Below, in pieces: positions 9,196-18,320 of a stretch of 64,000 nucleotides of DNA (its first letter is position 1; every line of letters begins with the position of its first letter). Both the position numbers and the translations under genes were made by a program. The notes under the pieces were generated by a model that made no database searches, was not told the DNA's origin, and worked only from the letters and a program-made list of their open reading frames with translations. The DNA is from Sphingopyxis sp. CCNWLW2. Its GTDB lineage: Bacteria; Pseudomonadota; Alphaproteobacteria; Sphingomonadales; Sphingomonadaceae. The stretch is taken from assembly GCF_037095755.1 (NCBI RefSeq), contig NZ_JBAWKJ010000001.1:1925001-1989000 (forward strand), given 5' to 3'.

Positions 9196-10539
9196 CTAGC
9201 TCGACGCGACGGTCATGCCGTCGATGCGCAGCGTCGGTGCGTTGGTGCCGTGACGGAATTCGAGGTCGCTCGCGGGGATCAGCGCGGCGAACATATCGAT
9301 CAGATTGCCCGCGATCGTGAATTCGGCGATCGGCCCGGCGAGTACGCCATCCTTGATCAGGAAGCCCGATGCGCCGCGGCTGTAATCGCCGGTCACGGGG
9401 TTGACGCCGTGGCCGATCAGTTCGGTGATATAGACACCATCGGCGATGCCTTCCATCAGCGCCGCGGGGGTCACGCTGCCCGCCGCGAGGTGCAGGTTGC
9501 TCGCGCCGACCCCCGACGCGCCGCCGCCGCGGCTCGCATGGCCGGTCGGGGTCAGGCCGAGCTGCTTCGCCGATGCGGTGTCGAGCAGCCAGCCGGTGAT
9601 CTTGCCATCGGCGACGATATCGCGCGCCGCGGTCGGCAGGGCCTCGCCGTCGAAGGCGCGGCTGCGCAAGCCGCGCGCGCGGTGCGGTTCGTCGCGGATC
9701 ACGATGCCGCTGTCGAACAACGCCCGATCTTCCTTGCCGAGCAGGAAGCTGGTGCCGCGTGCGATCGCGGGGCCGGCGATCGCGCCGAGCAGATGGCCGA
9801 CAATGCCGCCGCTGACGCGCGGATCGAGCAGCACGGGAAGCTTACCGTTCGGCGCCTTGCCCGGGTTCAGCCTTGCAACGGCGCGCGTACCGGCGCGGTT
9901 GCCGATGTCCGCAGCGCTTTCGAGGTCCGCCAGATGATGCGCGCTGTGCCAGCCATAGTCGCGCTGCATGCCTGCGCCTTCGCCCGCGATGACGCTCGCC
10001 GACAGGCTGTGGCCGCTCGACCCGTAGCCACCGGCAAAGCCGTGGCTGGTCGCGAGCGCGAAGCGCGTGCGGCTGTGGCTCGCGCTGCCACCTTCGCTGT
10101 TGGTGACGCCCGCGACGGCGCGCGCGGCTTCTTCGACTGCCAGCGCGGCGGAGCGCAGCGCGGCTGGGTCGGCCTCGCTGCTGTCGTCGAGGTCGAAATC
10201 GGGGATGGCACCCTTGAACAGCAGCGCTTCGGGCGCGAGCCCGGCATAGGGATCCTCGGGCGCCTCGCGCGCCATCGCGACGCAGCGTTCGACCAGCTTG
10301 GCGAGCTCGCCCGCATCCATATCGGCGGTCGACACGCTCGCGCTGCGCTGCCCGACAAAGACGCGCAGCGAAATATCCTGCCCCTCCGACCGCTCGACAT
10401 CCTCGAGCGCGCCGAGCCGCATCGAGACCGACGTCGCGGCGTTGCAGTAATAAAATGCGTCGGCGGCGTCTGCGCCGGCCTTGGTCGCGGCGTCGCACAG
10501 CATCTGTGCGCGGTCGAGGGCTTCGGAAACGGTCAGCAT
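9196..10539 (-). CDS. pmbA: TldD/PmbA-family metallopeptidase, PmbA (TldE) type
   Basis: The 447-residue protein is the PmbA/TldE partner of the TldD-TldE peptidase, which processes modified peptides and the CcdA antitoxin in E. coli. The diagnostic C-terminal block is present: GHGVNPVTGDYSRGASGF. TldE lacks the zinc-binding HExxxH motif of TldD, and none is seen here either. No tldD is in the window; the two are often unlinked. It lies upstream of the IMPase gene, separated by 12 bases. Confidence 0.93.
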   Translation of the reverse strand: MLTVSEALDRAQMLCDAATKAGADAADAFYYCNAATSVSMRLGALEDVERSEGQDISLRVFVGQRSASVSTADMDAGELAKLVERCVAMAREAPEDPYAGLAPEALLFKGAIPDFDLDDSSEADPAALRSAALAVEEAARAVAGVTNSEGGSASHSRTRFALATSHGFAGGYGSSGHSLSASVIAGEGAGMQRDYGWHSAHHLADLESAADIGNRAGTRAVARLNPGKAPNGKLPVLLDPRVSGGIVGHLLGAIAGPAIARGTSFLLGKEDRALFDSGIVIRDEPHRARGLRSRAFDGEALPTAARDIVADGKITGWLLDTASAKQLGLTPTGHASRGGGASGVGASNLHLAAGSVTPAALMEGIADGVYITELIGHGVNPVTGDYSRGASGFLIKDGVLAGPIAEFTIAGNLIDMFAALIPASDLEFRHGTNAPTLRIDGMTVASS

Positions 10540-10590
10540 CCCCGCGCCCTATACGGCGCGCGGGCCAGCGTCAAACCCGGCCAGGACGGC

Positions 10591-10989
10591 TTATTTGATG
10601 ATCGCGGCGATCGCGTCGGTGGCGGCCATCGCGCCGCTGGTCCACAGGAAGGGCAGTGTGATCGCGGCGACCCACAGGCGGCGGACGTCGCGCCGGAAGC
10701 GCGCGTGCAGGCCCCAGCTCGCGAGCGCCTGACGGCTGAGGCGATACCAGTGCCGTTCGGTCGAGCGCGCGACGGGCAGCGCGAGCGCGAGCAGCATGAC
10801 GAGCGCGACGATGATGAATGCGGACGGCGCCCCGGCTGAGACCGCGCTCATCACGAGCCAGATCTGCAAGGCGGCAAAAGCGAGGAGGGCGGAGGCGGCG
10901 TGCCACGTCATTCGGCGACCCAGACTCCGTGCCGGCGGCACGCTAACGGTCGTGCGCCTCCACAGGCGCGGTCCAAATGCTGATGCCAT
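10591..10989 (-). CDS. Small membrane protein of unknown function
   Basis: The 132-residue protein has a basic N-terminus, two clear transmembrane helices (about 29-50 and 55-73), a basic Arg-rich cytosolic segment (74-108) and a hydrophobic C-terminal segment (about 110-131). I chose the ATG at 10989; the frame continues upstream to 11238 but crosses an AT-rich, promoter-like spacer (TTGACT near 11053). No family is recognised. Confidence 0.6.
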   Translation of the reverse strand: MASAFGPRLWRRTTVSVPPARSLGRRMTWHAASALLAFAALQIWLVMSAVSAGAPSAFIIVALVMLLALALPVARSTERHWYRLSRQALASWGLHARFRRDVRRLWVAAITLPFLWTSGAMAATDAIAAIIK

Positions 10990-11165
10990 ATTACAGCCCC
11001 CTAGGCTGGCGATTCCCAGAACCGCACGTTTTGCCCCAAAAAATCCCAAGTCAAGACAGCTTGCCAGCGATTCGTTAATTTTTGCACTCGGTTCGGCGCG
11101 GATTTGCAACCAAATCGCGCCGGGCTGCAAAAATGCCGGAAAATTAAGGCTTTCGCGTCGTTCGA

Positions 11166-12167
11166 CTATATGATCGCGCCTTCGCGATAGCGGGGGGACA
11201 ATTCCGTGATGATGTCCTCGACCGAAACGAGCCGCCATTCCGCGCCGCGAAGATCCATAGGGATTTGCGTCGCGTGAAAGAAGCGGACGCGCAATTGGGC
11301 CTCATAGCCCGAATTCTGGTCGAAGGGGGGAATGTATCCGCCCGAGACATGGGTGGTGCGAGTAAGAGCGATGCGGCTTAGTACGAGCAGCCGGTCGAAG
11401 CCTTCTTTGCGTGCGGTTTGCGCCGCCCCCAGCAAAGCGAGTTCCTCGACGGCCGCTTTGGGCGCAAGCGCGTGGGTATAGCGGATCGTCCATGTGTCGC
11501 TGTCGCCCTCGCGATTGCGCGACAGCCCCGTATCGCTAAGGAAATAGCCATCGCCCGCGGGCTTGAGCACGGGGACGACCTTCGGGGTCTCGGGCTTTGG
11601 AAGCATTTCCATAAATTCGTCGAACGACAGGTCGAGTGCCGCGCTGCGCTCCTGCGCATTTCGCATCTCGATCGCAGCGATCGCGCGTTCGACATCCGCC
11701 TTGTCATCGGGCCCCATCTGGGGAGTCAGGCGCAATACGTCGATGGCGATCGGCAATTCGACGAGGCGTTTTTTCCTCATCTCGGCGTGCGATTGCTCGA
11801 TCGGCTTGATCGCGATCATCGGGCGATAGGCAATGGCCGCAGCCCATAGATTCAGCTCGTCCCGCGCCTTGCGTGCGTGCGGCTGGCGTCGGGCATGGGC
11901 TTCGACATCCTTTTTCCGAGGCGGTCGTCCATCGGTCCGCGGGGGTGGCGGGGCCATGATCTCGTCGAGTTCCACCCCGGCAAGGGTGATCAACGCTTTC
12001 GCTTCCTCGCTATTGCCAGCGACGTTTTCGGCATAGGCCCACGCACCATAAAAGCCTGTTCGAACGCCGATTTCCTTTAGTTCCGCTTCGGCGGCGTCGG
12101 TGAGGGTCCAGCCGCCGCGTTGTTTGGGCAGGTCGAAACTGACCGCAGGGGCGATGTCGCGGGCGGC
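11166..12167 (-). pseudogene. C-terminal part of a TPR-like secreted protein, cut off by an amber codon
   Basis: This is the downstream part of the gene whose N-terminal part lies at 12168-12920. The reading frame continues unbroken after the TAG at 12168-12170 for 333 codons. The first 58 codons contain no ATG, GTG or TTG, yet have normal coding character (for example FDLPKQRGGW and GFYGAWAYAENVAG); the first possible start is a TTG at 11993. The segment has a Pro/Arg-rich linker and a C-terminal domain of unknown function. It would be translated only by readthrough or re-initiation. What is seen is the shared frame; that it is a broken gene is inference. Confidence 0.65.
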
Positions 12168-12920
12168 CTAATACTGCCCGGACAGAAAATCCATCCAGAA
12201 AAGACCGATGCTCTTTTCGGGAGCGAGGGCAATTCGCGAGCGCAGTTCTACCACTTGGGCCGGGAGGCTGTGATCCATGTCCAGCGTCAGTCGCGTTGCA
12301 AGATCGGCAATTGATTGCGACCATCGTCGTTGATTACGGAATTTCGCGATCGCGGCGATCGCCTCTTCTTTACGGCCCAGTTTGCTCAAGGCGTAGGCGC
12401 GGACCGCCTGATTGCCGATTCCTATGCTCCGCGCGAAATAGGGGTCATTGTTCGCCGCGCCCAATGCATCGCTGTCGTCGGCAAGTTTGAGCGCGGCGTC
12501 GGCATTCCCTGCCGCAATCTTTTGTACTGCCTGGCCTTGCAACAGGCTGGCGCGGCGTAGCCAAAAATTATCGACCAGCCGCGAATCGACGAGCGCACGG
12601 CTACAGGCGGAGACGCCGGTCTCCCCAAAAATCCGCATCCCGCCGCGGCGCAGGTCCGCCGAACGCGTCGTGGCACCGAAGAGGAAGGATTCGCGCGCGA
12701 TGCCGTCCGATTTACCCTTGGGTGCGGCATAGCCATCGCAAATACGGAAATCATTGTCGCTGGCGCCACCGTCTTGGCCGACGGGTAACGGCGGGGCGGT
12801 CTTCGCCGCACTCATCCCTGCGCCTGGAACCTTCGCCAGCTTGTCGTTTTCAACCGCAAGGGCTGGACAAGCGGCCAAGCCGATCGCGAGCGGCAGCAGC
12901 GCCGAAAAACAAAACTTCAT
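12168..12920 (-). CDS. Secreted TPR-like protein, N-terminal 250 residues before an in-frame amber stop
   Basis: The product has a signal peptide (about 1-22, ending in CPALA) and a helical, Ala-rich body. Two segments resemble tetratricopeptide repeats: about 128-160 (LQGQAVQKIAAGNADAALKL) and about 172-195 (AVRAYALSKLGRKEEAIAAI). The frame ends in GQY-TAG-AARD. A Glu (GAG) at the TAG would restore a normal TPR phrase, GQYEAAR, and the frame then continues for 333 more codons. The intact protein would have about 584 residues. This is either a recent nonsense mutation, a sequencing error, or a truncated but still exported protein. Confidence 0.7.
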   Translation of the reverse strand: MKFCFSALLPLAIGLAACPALAVENDKLAKVPGAGMSAAKTAPPLPVGQDGGASDNDFRICDGYAAPKGKSDGIARESFLFGATTRSADLRRGGMRIFGETGVSACSRALVDSRLVDNFWLRRASLLQGQAVQKIAAGNADAALKLADDSDALGAANNDPYFARSIGIGNQAVRAYALSKLGRKEEAIAAIAKFRNQRRWSQSIADLATRLTLDMDHSLPAQVVELRSRIALAPEKSIGLFWMDFLSGQY

Positions 12921-13011
12921 GATATCCCCCCGGACTTTTCCCCAACCTGTTGGCTATTGGACCGTCACCGGTCGATCAATGGGAAAAGCATCCGGGGCCG
13001 GAACTTGCCCT

Positions 13012-13617
13012 TCAGTTCTGCGGCGGGGTAGGCAACGGCGCGGCGTCGGCTTCGTCGGGAGCGGTCTGCGCGGGCGCCTGGCCGTTCGCCTGACGCTCGA
13101 GTTCCTCGGCCGCTTTCTGCCGTTCGGCGAGCGCGCGTTCCTCGGCGACGACCGCGGCTTCGACTTCGTCCGCCGCGGCGTCGATGCCCGCGATGCGCTT
13201 GGCGCGTTCGTCGGCGATCATCGTCTGCCAGTCGGTCTTGTTCGCAGCCTGGCGTTCGGCCTTCGCCCCCGCGACGAGTGCCTGCGTACAGCCGGTGAAG
13301 CCGCCAAGGCCCGTCGGCGAGCAGCTGTCGGTGCCGAAGCGGCCGACGCGTTCGAGCGCGACCACCTTGTTCGCCCACGCCTCGTTGCGCACGTCAAGCG
13401 GATTGCCGCGCAGCATTTGGGGAACGCGATAGCGTTCGGTTTCGGGCAGGCGGTTACAGACGACGATTTCGTCAGGGCTCGACTGCTCGCACTTGTCGTC
13501 GCCATAGATGATGACCTGGTTGATCTTTTCGGCATCGACCGTCTGCTGCTGAGCTGCGACGGGCATGGCGGCGGCACTGCCGGCGAGAATCAGCGCGAAC
13601 AGGGGGAGGCGGGTCAT
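13012..13617 (-). CDS. Secreted Cys-containing protein of unknown function, sphingomonad type
   Basis: The 201-residue protein has a signal peptide (about 1-22, MPVAAQ). A conserved-looking block around residues 39-70 contains CEQSSPDEIVVCNRLPETER, with two cysteines nine residues apart, then a GRFGTDSCSPTGLGGFTGC segment with two more. The last third (about 115-201) is a charged helix, probably coiled coil, ending in a Pro/Ala-rich tail. The start is the ATG at 13617 with AAGGAAG as ribosome binding site. Proteins with this PDEIVVC pattern are common in sphingomonads, but I know no function. Confidence 0.75.
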   Translation of the reverse strand: MTRLPLFALILAGSAAAMPVAAQQQTVDAEKINQVIIYGDDKCEQSSPDEIVVCNRLPETERYRVPQMLRGNPLDVRNEAWANKVVALERVGRFGTDSCSPTGLGGFTGCTQALVAGAKAERQAANKTDWQTMIADERAKRIAGIDAAADEVEAAVVAEERALAERQKAAEELERQANGQAPAQTAPDEADAAPLPTPPQN

Positions 13618-13697
13618 CGTATCTTCCTTTGTCGTTTCAGGCGGCATGGCAGCCGCTACCTGCATCCGTCGTGAACGGCGCGCCGGCGATCATTCTA

Positions 13698-14213
13698 TCA
13701 GATACGTTTCGACAGCGCGATGGCTGCACGGCAACCCGCGCGGATCGCGAAGCTCAGGACCGGGTAGCCGGGGGCGCTCTCGGCACCCGCCGCAAGCGCG
13801 GCTTCCTTATGCTCCAGCTCCTCGGCGCGGAATTCGTCGACCGCGGCGCTGAGTTCGGGATCGCGGTCGCCGAGCTCGTCGAGCTGGTGCTGGTAATGGC
13901 GATCGATCTCGGTCTCGACCGCGGCGGTGCACGCCATCGCGGCGCGCGGGCCCATCGCGGCGGTCACCGCGCCCAAGGCAAAGCCCGCGACCTTCCAGAA
14001 GGGCTGGAGCGCGGTCGGGCGCACCCCGCGCCGCGCGATCATGGCGTCGAAGAATTTGCGGTGCCGCTCTTCCTGCTCGGCCATATGCGCGATTTCGCGC
14101 GCCATCGGGTGGCGGTCACCCATCACCGCCAGCTGGCCGGCGTAGATGCGCGTCGCGCCATATTCGCCCGCCTGGTCGACGCGGATCATCGATGCGGTGC
14201 GTTTGTTCCTCAT
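13698..14213 (-). CDS. coq7: Demethoxyubiquinone hydroxylase Coq7
   Basis: The 171-residue di-iron monooxygenase hydroxylates 5-demethoxyubiquinol in ubiquinone synthesis at the inner membrane. The carboxylate-bridged iron site is complete: E17 (DQAGEYGA), E48-x-x-H51 (EQEERH), E100 (AAVETEID) and E132-x-x-H135 (EELEH). A hydrophobic membrane-binding stretch lies at about 74-95. The ATG at 14213 overlaps the dsbB stop codon by 4 nt (ATGA), which decides the start against the longer frame. It is last in the run ctpA-dsbB-coq7. Confidence 0.95.
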   Translation of the reverse strand: MRNKRTASMIRVDQAGEYGATRIYAGQLAVMGDRHPMAREIAHMAEQEERHRKFFDAMIARRGVRPTALQPFWKVAGFALGAVTAAMGPRAAMACTAAVETEIDRHYQHQLDELGDRDPELSAAVDEFRAEELEHKEAALAAGAESAPGYPVLSFAIRAGCRAAIALSKRI

Positions 14214-14692
14214 GCCGCCGATGTGGTCTTCCGGCGCAGCAAGGTCAAGACGAGCGCTGCGGCGCCGAGCGAGAAGATCGCGTTGAAGCCCGCGAGCGAG
14301 ATGCCGAAGAGCGTCCATTGCGCAGTGTCGCAGCGGATCAGCGGCGCGTTCATTATCGAATCGAGCGACACTGGACCGGCGCCGCCGGTCGCGCAGGTGG
14401 TGATGCCTTCCCAGAAGCCATATTCGACCCCGGCGTGAAAGATACCGATCGCCCCGCTGATTGCGATCGCGACGGCGGCGAGCAGGGTGAGAGCGCGCAT
14501 CGCCTTGTCATTGCGGCGGAGGAGCAGCGCGAGCAGCGCCAGTATGATCGCCGCTTGATGCGGCCAGCGCTGCCAGTAACAGATTTCGCACGGGTGCAGG
14601 CCAAAGCCATATTGCGACACGAGCGCGCCGCCATAGAGCAGCAGCGGCGCAAGGAACGCGGCGACGGGCGCGGAAAGCCGCGAGTTCAGCAT
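14210..14692 (-). CDS. DsbB-family disulfide bond formation protein
   Basis: The 160-residue inner-membrane protein has four predicted helices. The first periplasmic pair C35-x-x-C38 (HPCEICYWQRWPH) and a second pair C100 and C121 match the two redox pairs of DsbB, which re-oxidises DsbA and hands electrons to quinone. The CEICYWQRWPH motif is typical of alphaproteobacterial DsbB homologues. It is sandwiched between ctpA (12-base gap) and coq7 (4-nt overlap). The link to ubiquinone synthesis fits DsbB's use of quinone. Confidence 0.92.
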   Translation of the reverse strand: MLNSRLSAPVAAFLAPLLLYGGALVSQYGFGLHPCEICYWQRWPHQAAIILALLALLLRRNDKAMRALTLLAAVAIAISGAIGIFHAGVEYGFWEGITTCATGGAGPVSLDSIMNAPLIRCDTAQWTLFGISLAGFNAIFSLGAAALVLTLLRRKTTSAA

Positions 14693-14704
14693 GTCCCGCG
14701 CCCC

Positions 14705-16102
14705 TTAGTTGCGTGCGGTCGGCTTGGCGGGCTTGACCGGCGGCTTGCCGCTCTGCGCCATGCGCGGCGCGACCGGGCCGATGCGGCCGATCGTCTGCAG
14801 CGCATAGTGGAGTTGGAAGTCCTCGATGCCCTTCGCCTTCAGGTCGGCGGCGGTCGCGGTGAAGCGCGGATCGGCCTTTTCGTCCTTTTCGAGCAGGCCG
14901 TTGTCGACCTTCTTTTCGTTGATCAGGTGGCGGCGCAGGTCGCTCTCGCGGAACTTCGGCCGCGACGCATAATCGGGATCCGAAATCTGCGGCACGCGAA
15001 TATCGGGCTCGATCCCGCCCTCCTGCACGCTGCGGCCCGACGGGGTGTAGTAACGCGCGGTTGTCAGGCGGAGCGCGGTGGTGTCGGTCAGCGGCAACAC
15101 CGTCTGCACCGATCCCTTGCCGAAACTGCGTTCGCCCATCACGACCGCACGGTGCTGGTCCTGCAGCGCGCCCGCGACGATTTCGGAGGCCGAGGCCGAT
15201 CCCGAGTCGATCAGCACGACGACCGGAGCGCCGCCGGCGAGGTCGCCGGGTTCGGCGAAGTAGCGTTCGATATCGCCCTTCTTGCGGCCGCGCTGCGAAA
15301 CGATCTCGCCGCGTTCGAGGAACAGGTCGCTGATCCCGACGGCTTCGTCGAGCAGCCCGCCGGGGTTCGAGCGGAGGTCGAGGATCCAGCCGCGCGGTTT
15401 CTTGCCGAGCGATTTTTCGACCGCCATCATCGCGGCCTTGAGGTCGGTGGTCGCGTCGGCCGAGAAGCTGGTGACGGTGAGCACGCCGACATCGCCGCTG
15501 ACTTCCCACTTCACGGGCTTCAGGTCGATGATCTCGCGCGTCAGCGTCATTTCGATCGGTTTGTCCTGGCCTTCGCGGACAACGGTGATCCCGATCTCGG
15601 TGCCAGGACGCCCGCGCATCTGTTCGACCGCCTCGTCGAGCGTCAGGCCGAAGATCAGTTCCTTGTTGATGTGGGTGATATAATCGCCCGCCTTGATCCC
15701 CGCCTTGTCGGCCGGGGTGTCGGCGGTCGGCGCGATCACCTTCACGACGCCGTCTTCCATCGTCACGGACAGGCCGAGCCCGCCATATTCGCCGTCGGTC
15801 TGGGTGCGCAGGTTCGAAAAGCCGCGCGCGTCGAGATAGCCCGAATGCGGGTCGAGGCTGGCGAGCATGCCGTTGATCGCGCCCTCGATCAGCTTCGAAT
15901 CGTCGACCGGTTCGACATAGTTGGACTTGACCTCGAGATAGACGTCCATGAAGCGCGAAATTTCTTCCTGCGTCTTCGAATCGACGGTCGCCATCGCGCC
16001 GGTCGCGAGCGGAACGAGCGCCAGCGTCGAGAGCGCGGCGGCGCCCTGCCACAAGGCGAAGCGGCGCTTCGGGGACACGGCGGTCTTGGTCGATTCGGTC
16101 AT
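14705..16102 (-). CDS. ctpA: Carboxy-terminal processing peptidase, S41 family
   Basis: The 465-residue serine peptidase has an N-terminal membrane anchor or signal segment (about 18-39). A PDZ domain lies at about 105-185 (GLGLSVTMEDGVVKVIAP) and the S41 catalytic domain at about 200-380. The Ser-Lys dyad is readable: S304 in GSASASEIVAGA and K329 in FGKGSVQ. Enzymes of this class trim C-termini of periplasmic proteins, often cell-wall hydrolases. Its position directly downstream of the EnvC-like gene (134-base gap) is a common alphaproteobacterial arrangement and suggests a shared role in cell-wall remodelling. Confidence 0.95.
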   Translation of the reverse strand: MTESTKTAVSPKRRFALWQGAAALSTLALVPLATGAMATVDSKTQEEISRFMDVYLEVKSNYVEPVDDSKLIEGAINGMLASLDPHSGYLDARGFSNLRTQTDGEYGGLGLSVTMEDGVVKVIAPTADTPADKAGIKAGDYITHINKELIFGLTLDEAVEQMRGRPGTEIGITVVREGQDKPIEMTLTREIIDLKPVKWEVSGDVGVLTVTSFSADATTDLKAAMMAVEKSLGKKPRGWILDLRSNPGGLLDEAVGISDLFLERGEIVSQRGRKKGDIERYFAEPGDLAGGAPVVVLIDSGSASASEIVAGALQDQHRAVVMGERSFGKGSVQTVLPLTDTTALRLTTARYYTPSGRSVQEGGIEPDIRVPQISDPDYASRPKFRESDLRRHLINEKKVDNGLLEKDEKADPRFTATAADLKAKGIEDFQLHYALQTIGRIGPVAPRMAQSGKPPVKPAKPTARN

Positions 16103-16236
16103 GGGCGTCTTTCAGTCACGCGAGAGCAATCCCGCCTTATAATCCCCGGCCCGCCATCCTCCTACGCAAATCTGCGGGCGTCAAGCGGTGCATCCCTATG
16201 CAAGACAGCGGCCGAACGGGCGATTAACGGCGCCGC

Positions 16237-17451
16237 TCAGCCGATCATCGCGACAATATCGACGGGACGGCCGGCGCGGCGGAGCTCGACGGTGATGCGG
16301 CTGTCGTCCGATCCGGCGCGGCCGATCGGCGCTCCGGCGTCGAGAGTGTCGCCGACACTGACCGACAGCGCGATCATGCCGGTGAGCAACGACACCCAGC
16401 CGCCGCCATGGTCGATGATGACGATCTTGCCATAGCCGCGATAATCGCCGGCAAAGCCGACGCGGCCGGGGGCGGGGGCGACGACCTGGCCGCCGGGGCG
16501 TGCTGCGATGGTGACGCCGCGCGAACGCACGCCGCTTTCGTTGACCTCGCCCAGCCCCGCGACGATGCGCCCTACGACGGGCAGGCGATAGGCGCCCTGT
16601 GCCAATTCGGCTTCGGCCGCGGCGGGCGGCGCGGCACTGGCGATGCTGCCCGCGGGATTGCGCGGGCGCGGTAGCGGGCCGGCGAGCTGCGCGAGTTCGG
16701 CGCGTACCGCGCTATCGGCTTCGAGCGAGTCCATCAGGTCGACGATGTCGCGCGCCTTTTCGCCGAGTCCGAGCGCACGGTCGGCCTCGAGCTGCGCGCT
16801 GCTCATCAATTCGCGCGAGCGGAGCCGGCCTTCATTTTCGAGCCGCGTGAGCGCATCGCGGCGCTGCGCGAGCTGCGTCTTGCTGGTCGAAAGCGCCTTC
16901 AATGCGATCGCCTGCTGCTGCCGTACCGTCTGCAGCGCGCCGAGTTCGCGCCGCGCCCCGGCGGTGCGGCGTTCGATCACCGGCATCGCGGCGTCGATCA
17001 CCGCGCGCGCGTGGACCATGTCGGTCAGCGATCCCGGCTGCGCGAGGACGCTGACCGGCGGCTGGCGGCTGAGCTGCTGGAGCGAGGCGGCAAGTTCGAG
17101 CAAGGGCTGCTGCTGCTGCGCCAGCCGCGCGCGCTGACCCGCGAGACGGCGGCTGACGAGCGCGACGCGCGCTTCGCCGGCGCTGATGTCGGCCTCGGCC
17201 GATTGGATGCGCGCGGCGAGCGCTGCGCTACGTTTCTTCAGCCGGTCGGCCTCGCTGCTCGCCGCCACTGCCTGTTTTTCGAGCAATGTGCTGCGCGCCA
17301 TTGCCGCCGCCGACTGTTGCTTGGCATCGATCAGCTGTGCGCGCTCATGCGCCGCGATCGCCTGCGGATCGAAGATGTCGCTCGGTGCCAGCGCGAGCGC
17401 CGCGCCGCCGAAAACGGCGGTGATCGCCAGCGCGGCAAGCGCGCGCCTCAC
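16237..17451 (-). CDS. EnvC-like LytM-domain murein hydrolase activator (degenerate M23)
   Basis: The 404-residue exported protein has a signal segment (about 1-22), a long coiled coil (about 28-250) and a C-terminal M23/LytM domain (about 290-404). The fold markers are present (VVAPAPGRVGFAGDYRGYGK, VIIDHGGGW, VSVGDTLDAG), but the zinc ligands of active M23 enzymes are not: the first His/Asp motif reads GVTIAARPG and the HxH strand reads RITVELRRAG. Like E. coli EnvC it should therefore activate an amidase at division sites rather than cut peptidoglycan itself. Its start overlaps the rlmH stop by 4 nt. Confidence 0.88.
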   Translation of the reverse strand: MRRALAALAITAVFGGAALALAPSDIFDPQAIAAHERAQLIDAKQQSAAAMARSTLLEKQAVAASSEADRLKKRSAALAARIQSAEADISAGEARVALVSRRLAGQRARLAQQQQPLLELAASLQQLSRQPPVSVLAQPGSLTDMVHARAVIDAAMPVIERRTAGARRELGALQTVRQQQAIALKALSTSKTQLAQRRDALTRLENEGRLRSRELMSSAQLEADRALGLGEKARDIVDLMDSLEADSAVRAELAQLAGPLPRPRNPAGSIASAAPPAAAEAELAQGAYRLPVVGRIVAGLGEVNESGVRSRGVTIAARPGGQVVAPAPGRVGFAGDYRGYGKIVIIDHGGGWVSLLTGMIALSVSVGDTLDAGAPIGRAGSDDSRITVELRRAGRPVDIVAMIG

Positions 17452-17876
17452 TGACGGCCCTCACGGTGATAGGGATGGTTCGCGACGATGCTCGTCGCGC
17501 GCCACAATTGTTCGGCGAGCATCGCGCGCGCCATCAGATGCGGCCAGGTCGCGCGGCCGAAGGCGATGACCTTGTCGGCGCCCTCGCGCTCCTCGGGGGT
17601 GAAACCGTCGGCGGCGCCGAGGCAGAAGCGCGCCTCGCGCACCCCGCCGTCGCGCCATTTTTCGAGCAATTTGGCAAATTCGAGCGACGACATCTGGTCG
17701 CCGCCTTCGTCGAGCAGGATGGTGCGGCTATTTTCTGCCGCGGCGGGCATGCGGCCGCCCGTATCGGGAAGTTCCGAAATCTTCTGCGCCCAGGTCACGC
17801 GCTTCATATAGCGCTCGACCAGCTCGGCCTCGGGCCCGCGCCCGATGCGCCCGCGCGCGATGATGTGCAGCAACAT
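17448..17876 (-). CDS. rlmH: 23S rRNA (pseudouridine1915-N3)-methyltransferase
   Basis: The 142-residue SPOUT methyltransferase modifies pseudouridine 1915 in helix 69 of 23S rRNA on assembled 70S ribosomes. It has the GGRMPAAAENSRTILLDEGG segment, the SAM-binding loop (FCLGAADGF) and the C-terminal motif ANHPYHREGRQ. It sits in the classical order nadD-rsfS-rlmH, 33 bases after rsfS, and overlaps the EnvC-like gene by 4 nt. Confidence 0.97.
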   Translation of the reverse strand: MLLHIIARGRIGRGPEAELVERYMKRVTWAQKISELPDTGGRMPAAAENSRTILLDEGGDQMSSLEFAKLLEKWRDGGVREARFCLGAADGFTPEEREGADKVIAFGRATWPHLMARAMLAEQLWRATSIVANHPYHREGRQ

Positions 17877-17909
17877 GAGCGTCCGCCTAGCCGGTAGGCG
17901 GGGCGGACG

Positions 17910-18320
17910 TCAATTTGCCGCGGTAACCGGCGGCGCGTCGCCGAACGACCACATGCGCTCGAGGTTGTAGAAGCTACGCACCTCGGGGCGGAACAAGTGG
18001 ACGATGACATCGCCCGCATCGATCAGCACCCAATCGGCATTGGGCAGCCCTTCGACGCGGACCAGCCGGCCCGCTTCCTGCTTGATCCGCTGTGCCAGTT
18101 TCTCGGCAATCGCCGAGACATGGCGCGTCGACCGGCCGCTCGCGATCACCATATGATCGGCGATGCTGCTTTTGCCGGCAAGCGGGATGGAGATGGTTTC
18201 CTGGGCCTGGTCCTCATCCAGCTGGTGGAGGATCAGAGCGTGGAGCGCGTCCACGTTATCGCCAGAAGGCTTTGGGGCGGATGCGGCGCCACTGGCGGCA
18301 TCCTGGGTTGCGGAGATCAA
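17910..18320 (-). CDS. rsfS: Ribosomal silencing factor RsfS
   Basis: The 136-residue protein carries the RsfS domain (about 25-125), with ADHMVIASGRSTRHVSAIAE and DWVLIDAGDVIVHLF. It binds L14 and blocks subunit joining in starvation. An N-terminal extension (about 1-22) is Ala/Ser-rich. The ATG overlaps the nadD stop codon (ATGA). Confidence 0.96.
   Translation of the reverse strand: MISATQDAASGAASAPKPSGDNVDALHALILHQLDEDQAQETISIPLAGKSSIADHMVIASGRSTRHVSAIAEKLAQRIKQEAGRLVRVEGLPNADWVLIDAGDVIVHLFRPEVRSFYNLERMWSFGDAPPVTAAN

Noticed and set aside
8350..10839. An 829-codon plus-strand open frame opposite the IMPase and pmbA genes
   Set aside because: It is a mirror of two clear minus-strand genes. 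In GC-rich DNA the antisense frames often stay open. It has Arg/Ala-rich, family-free sequence.
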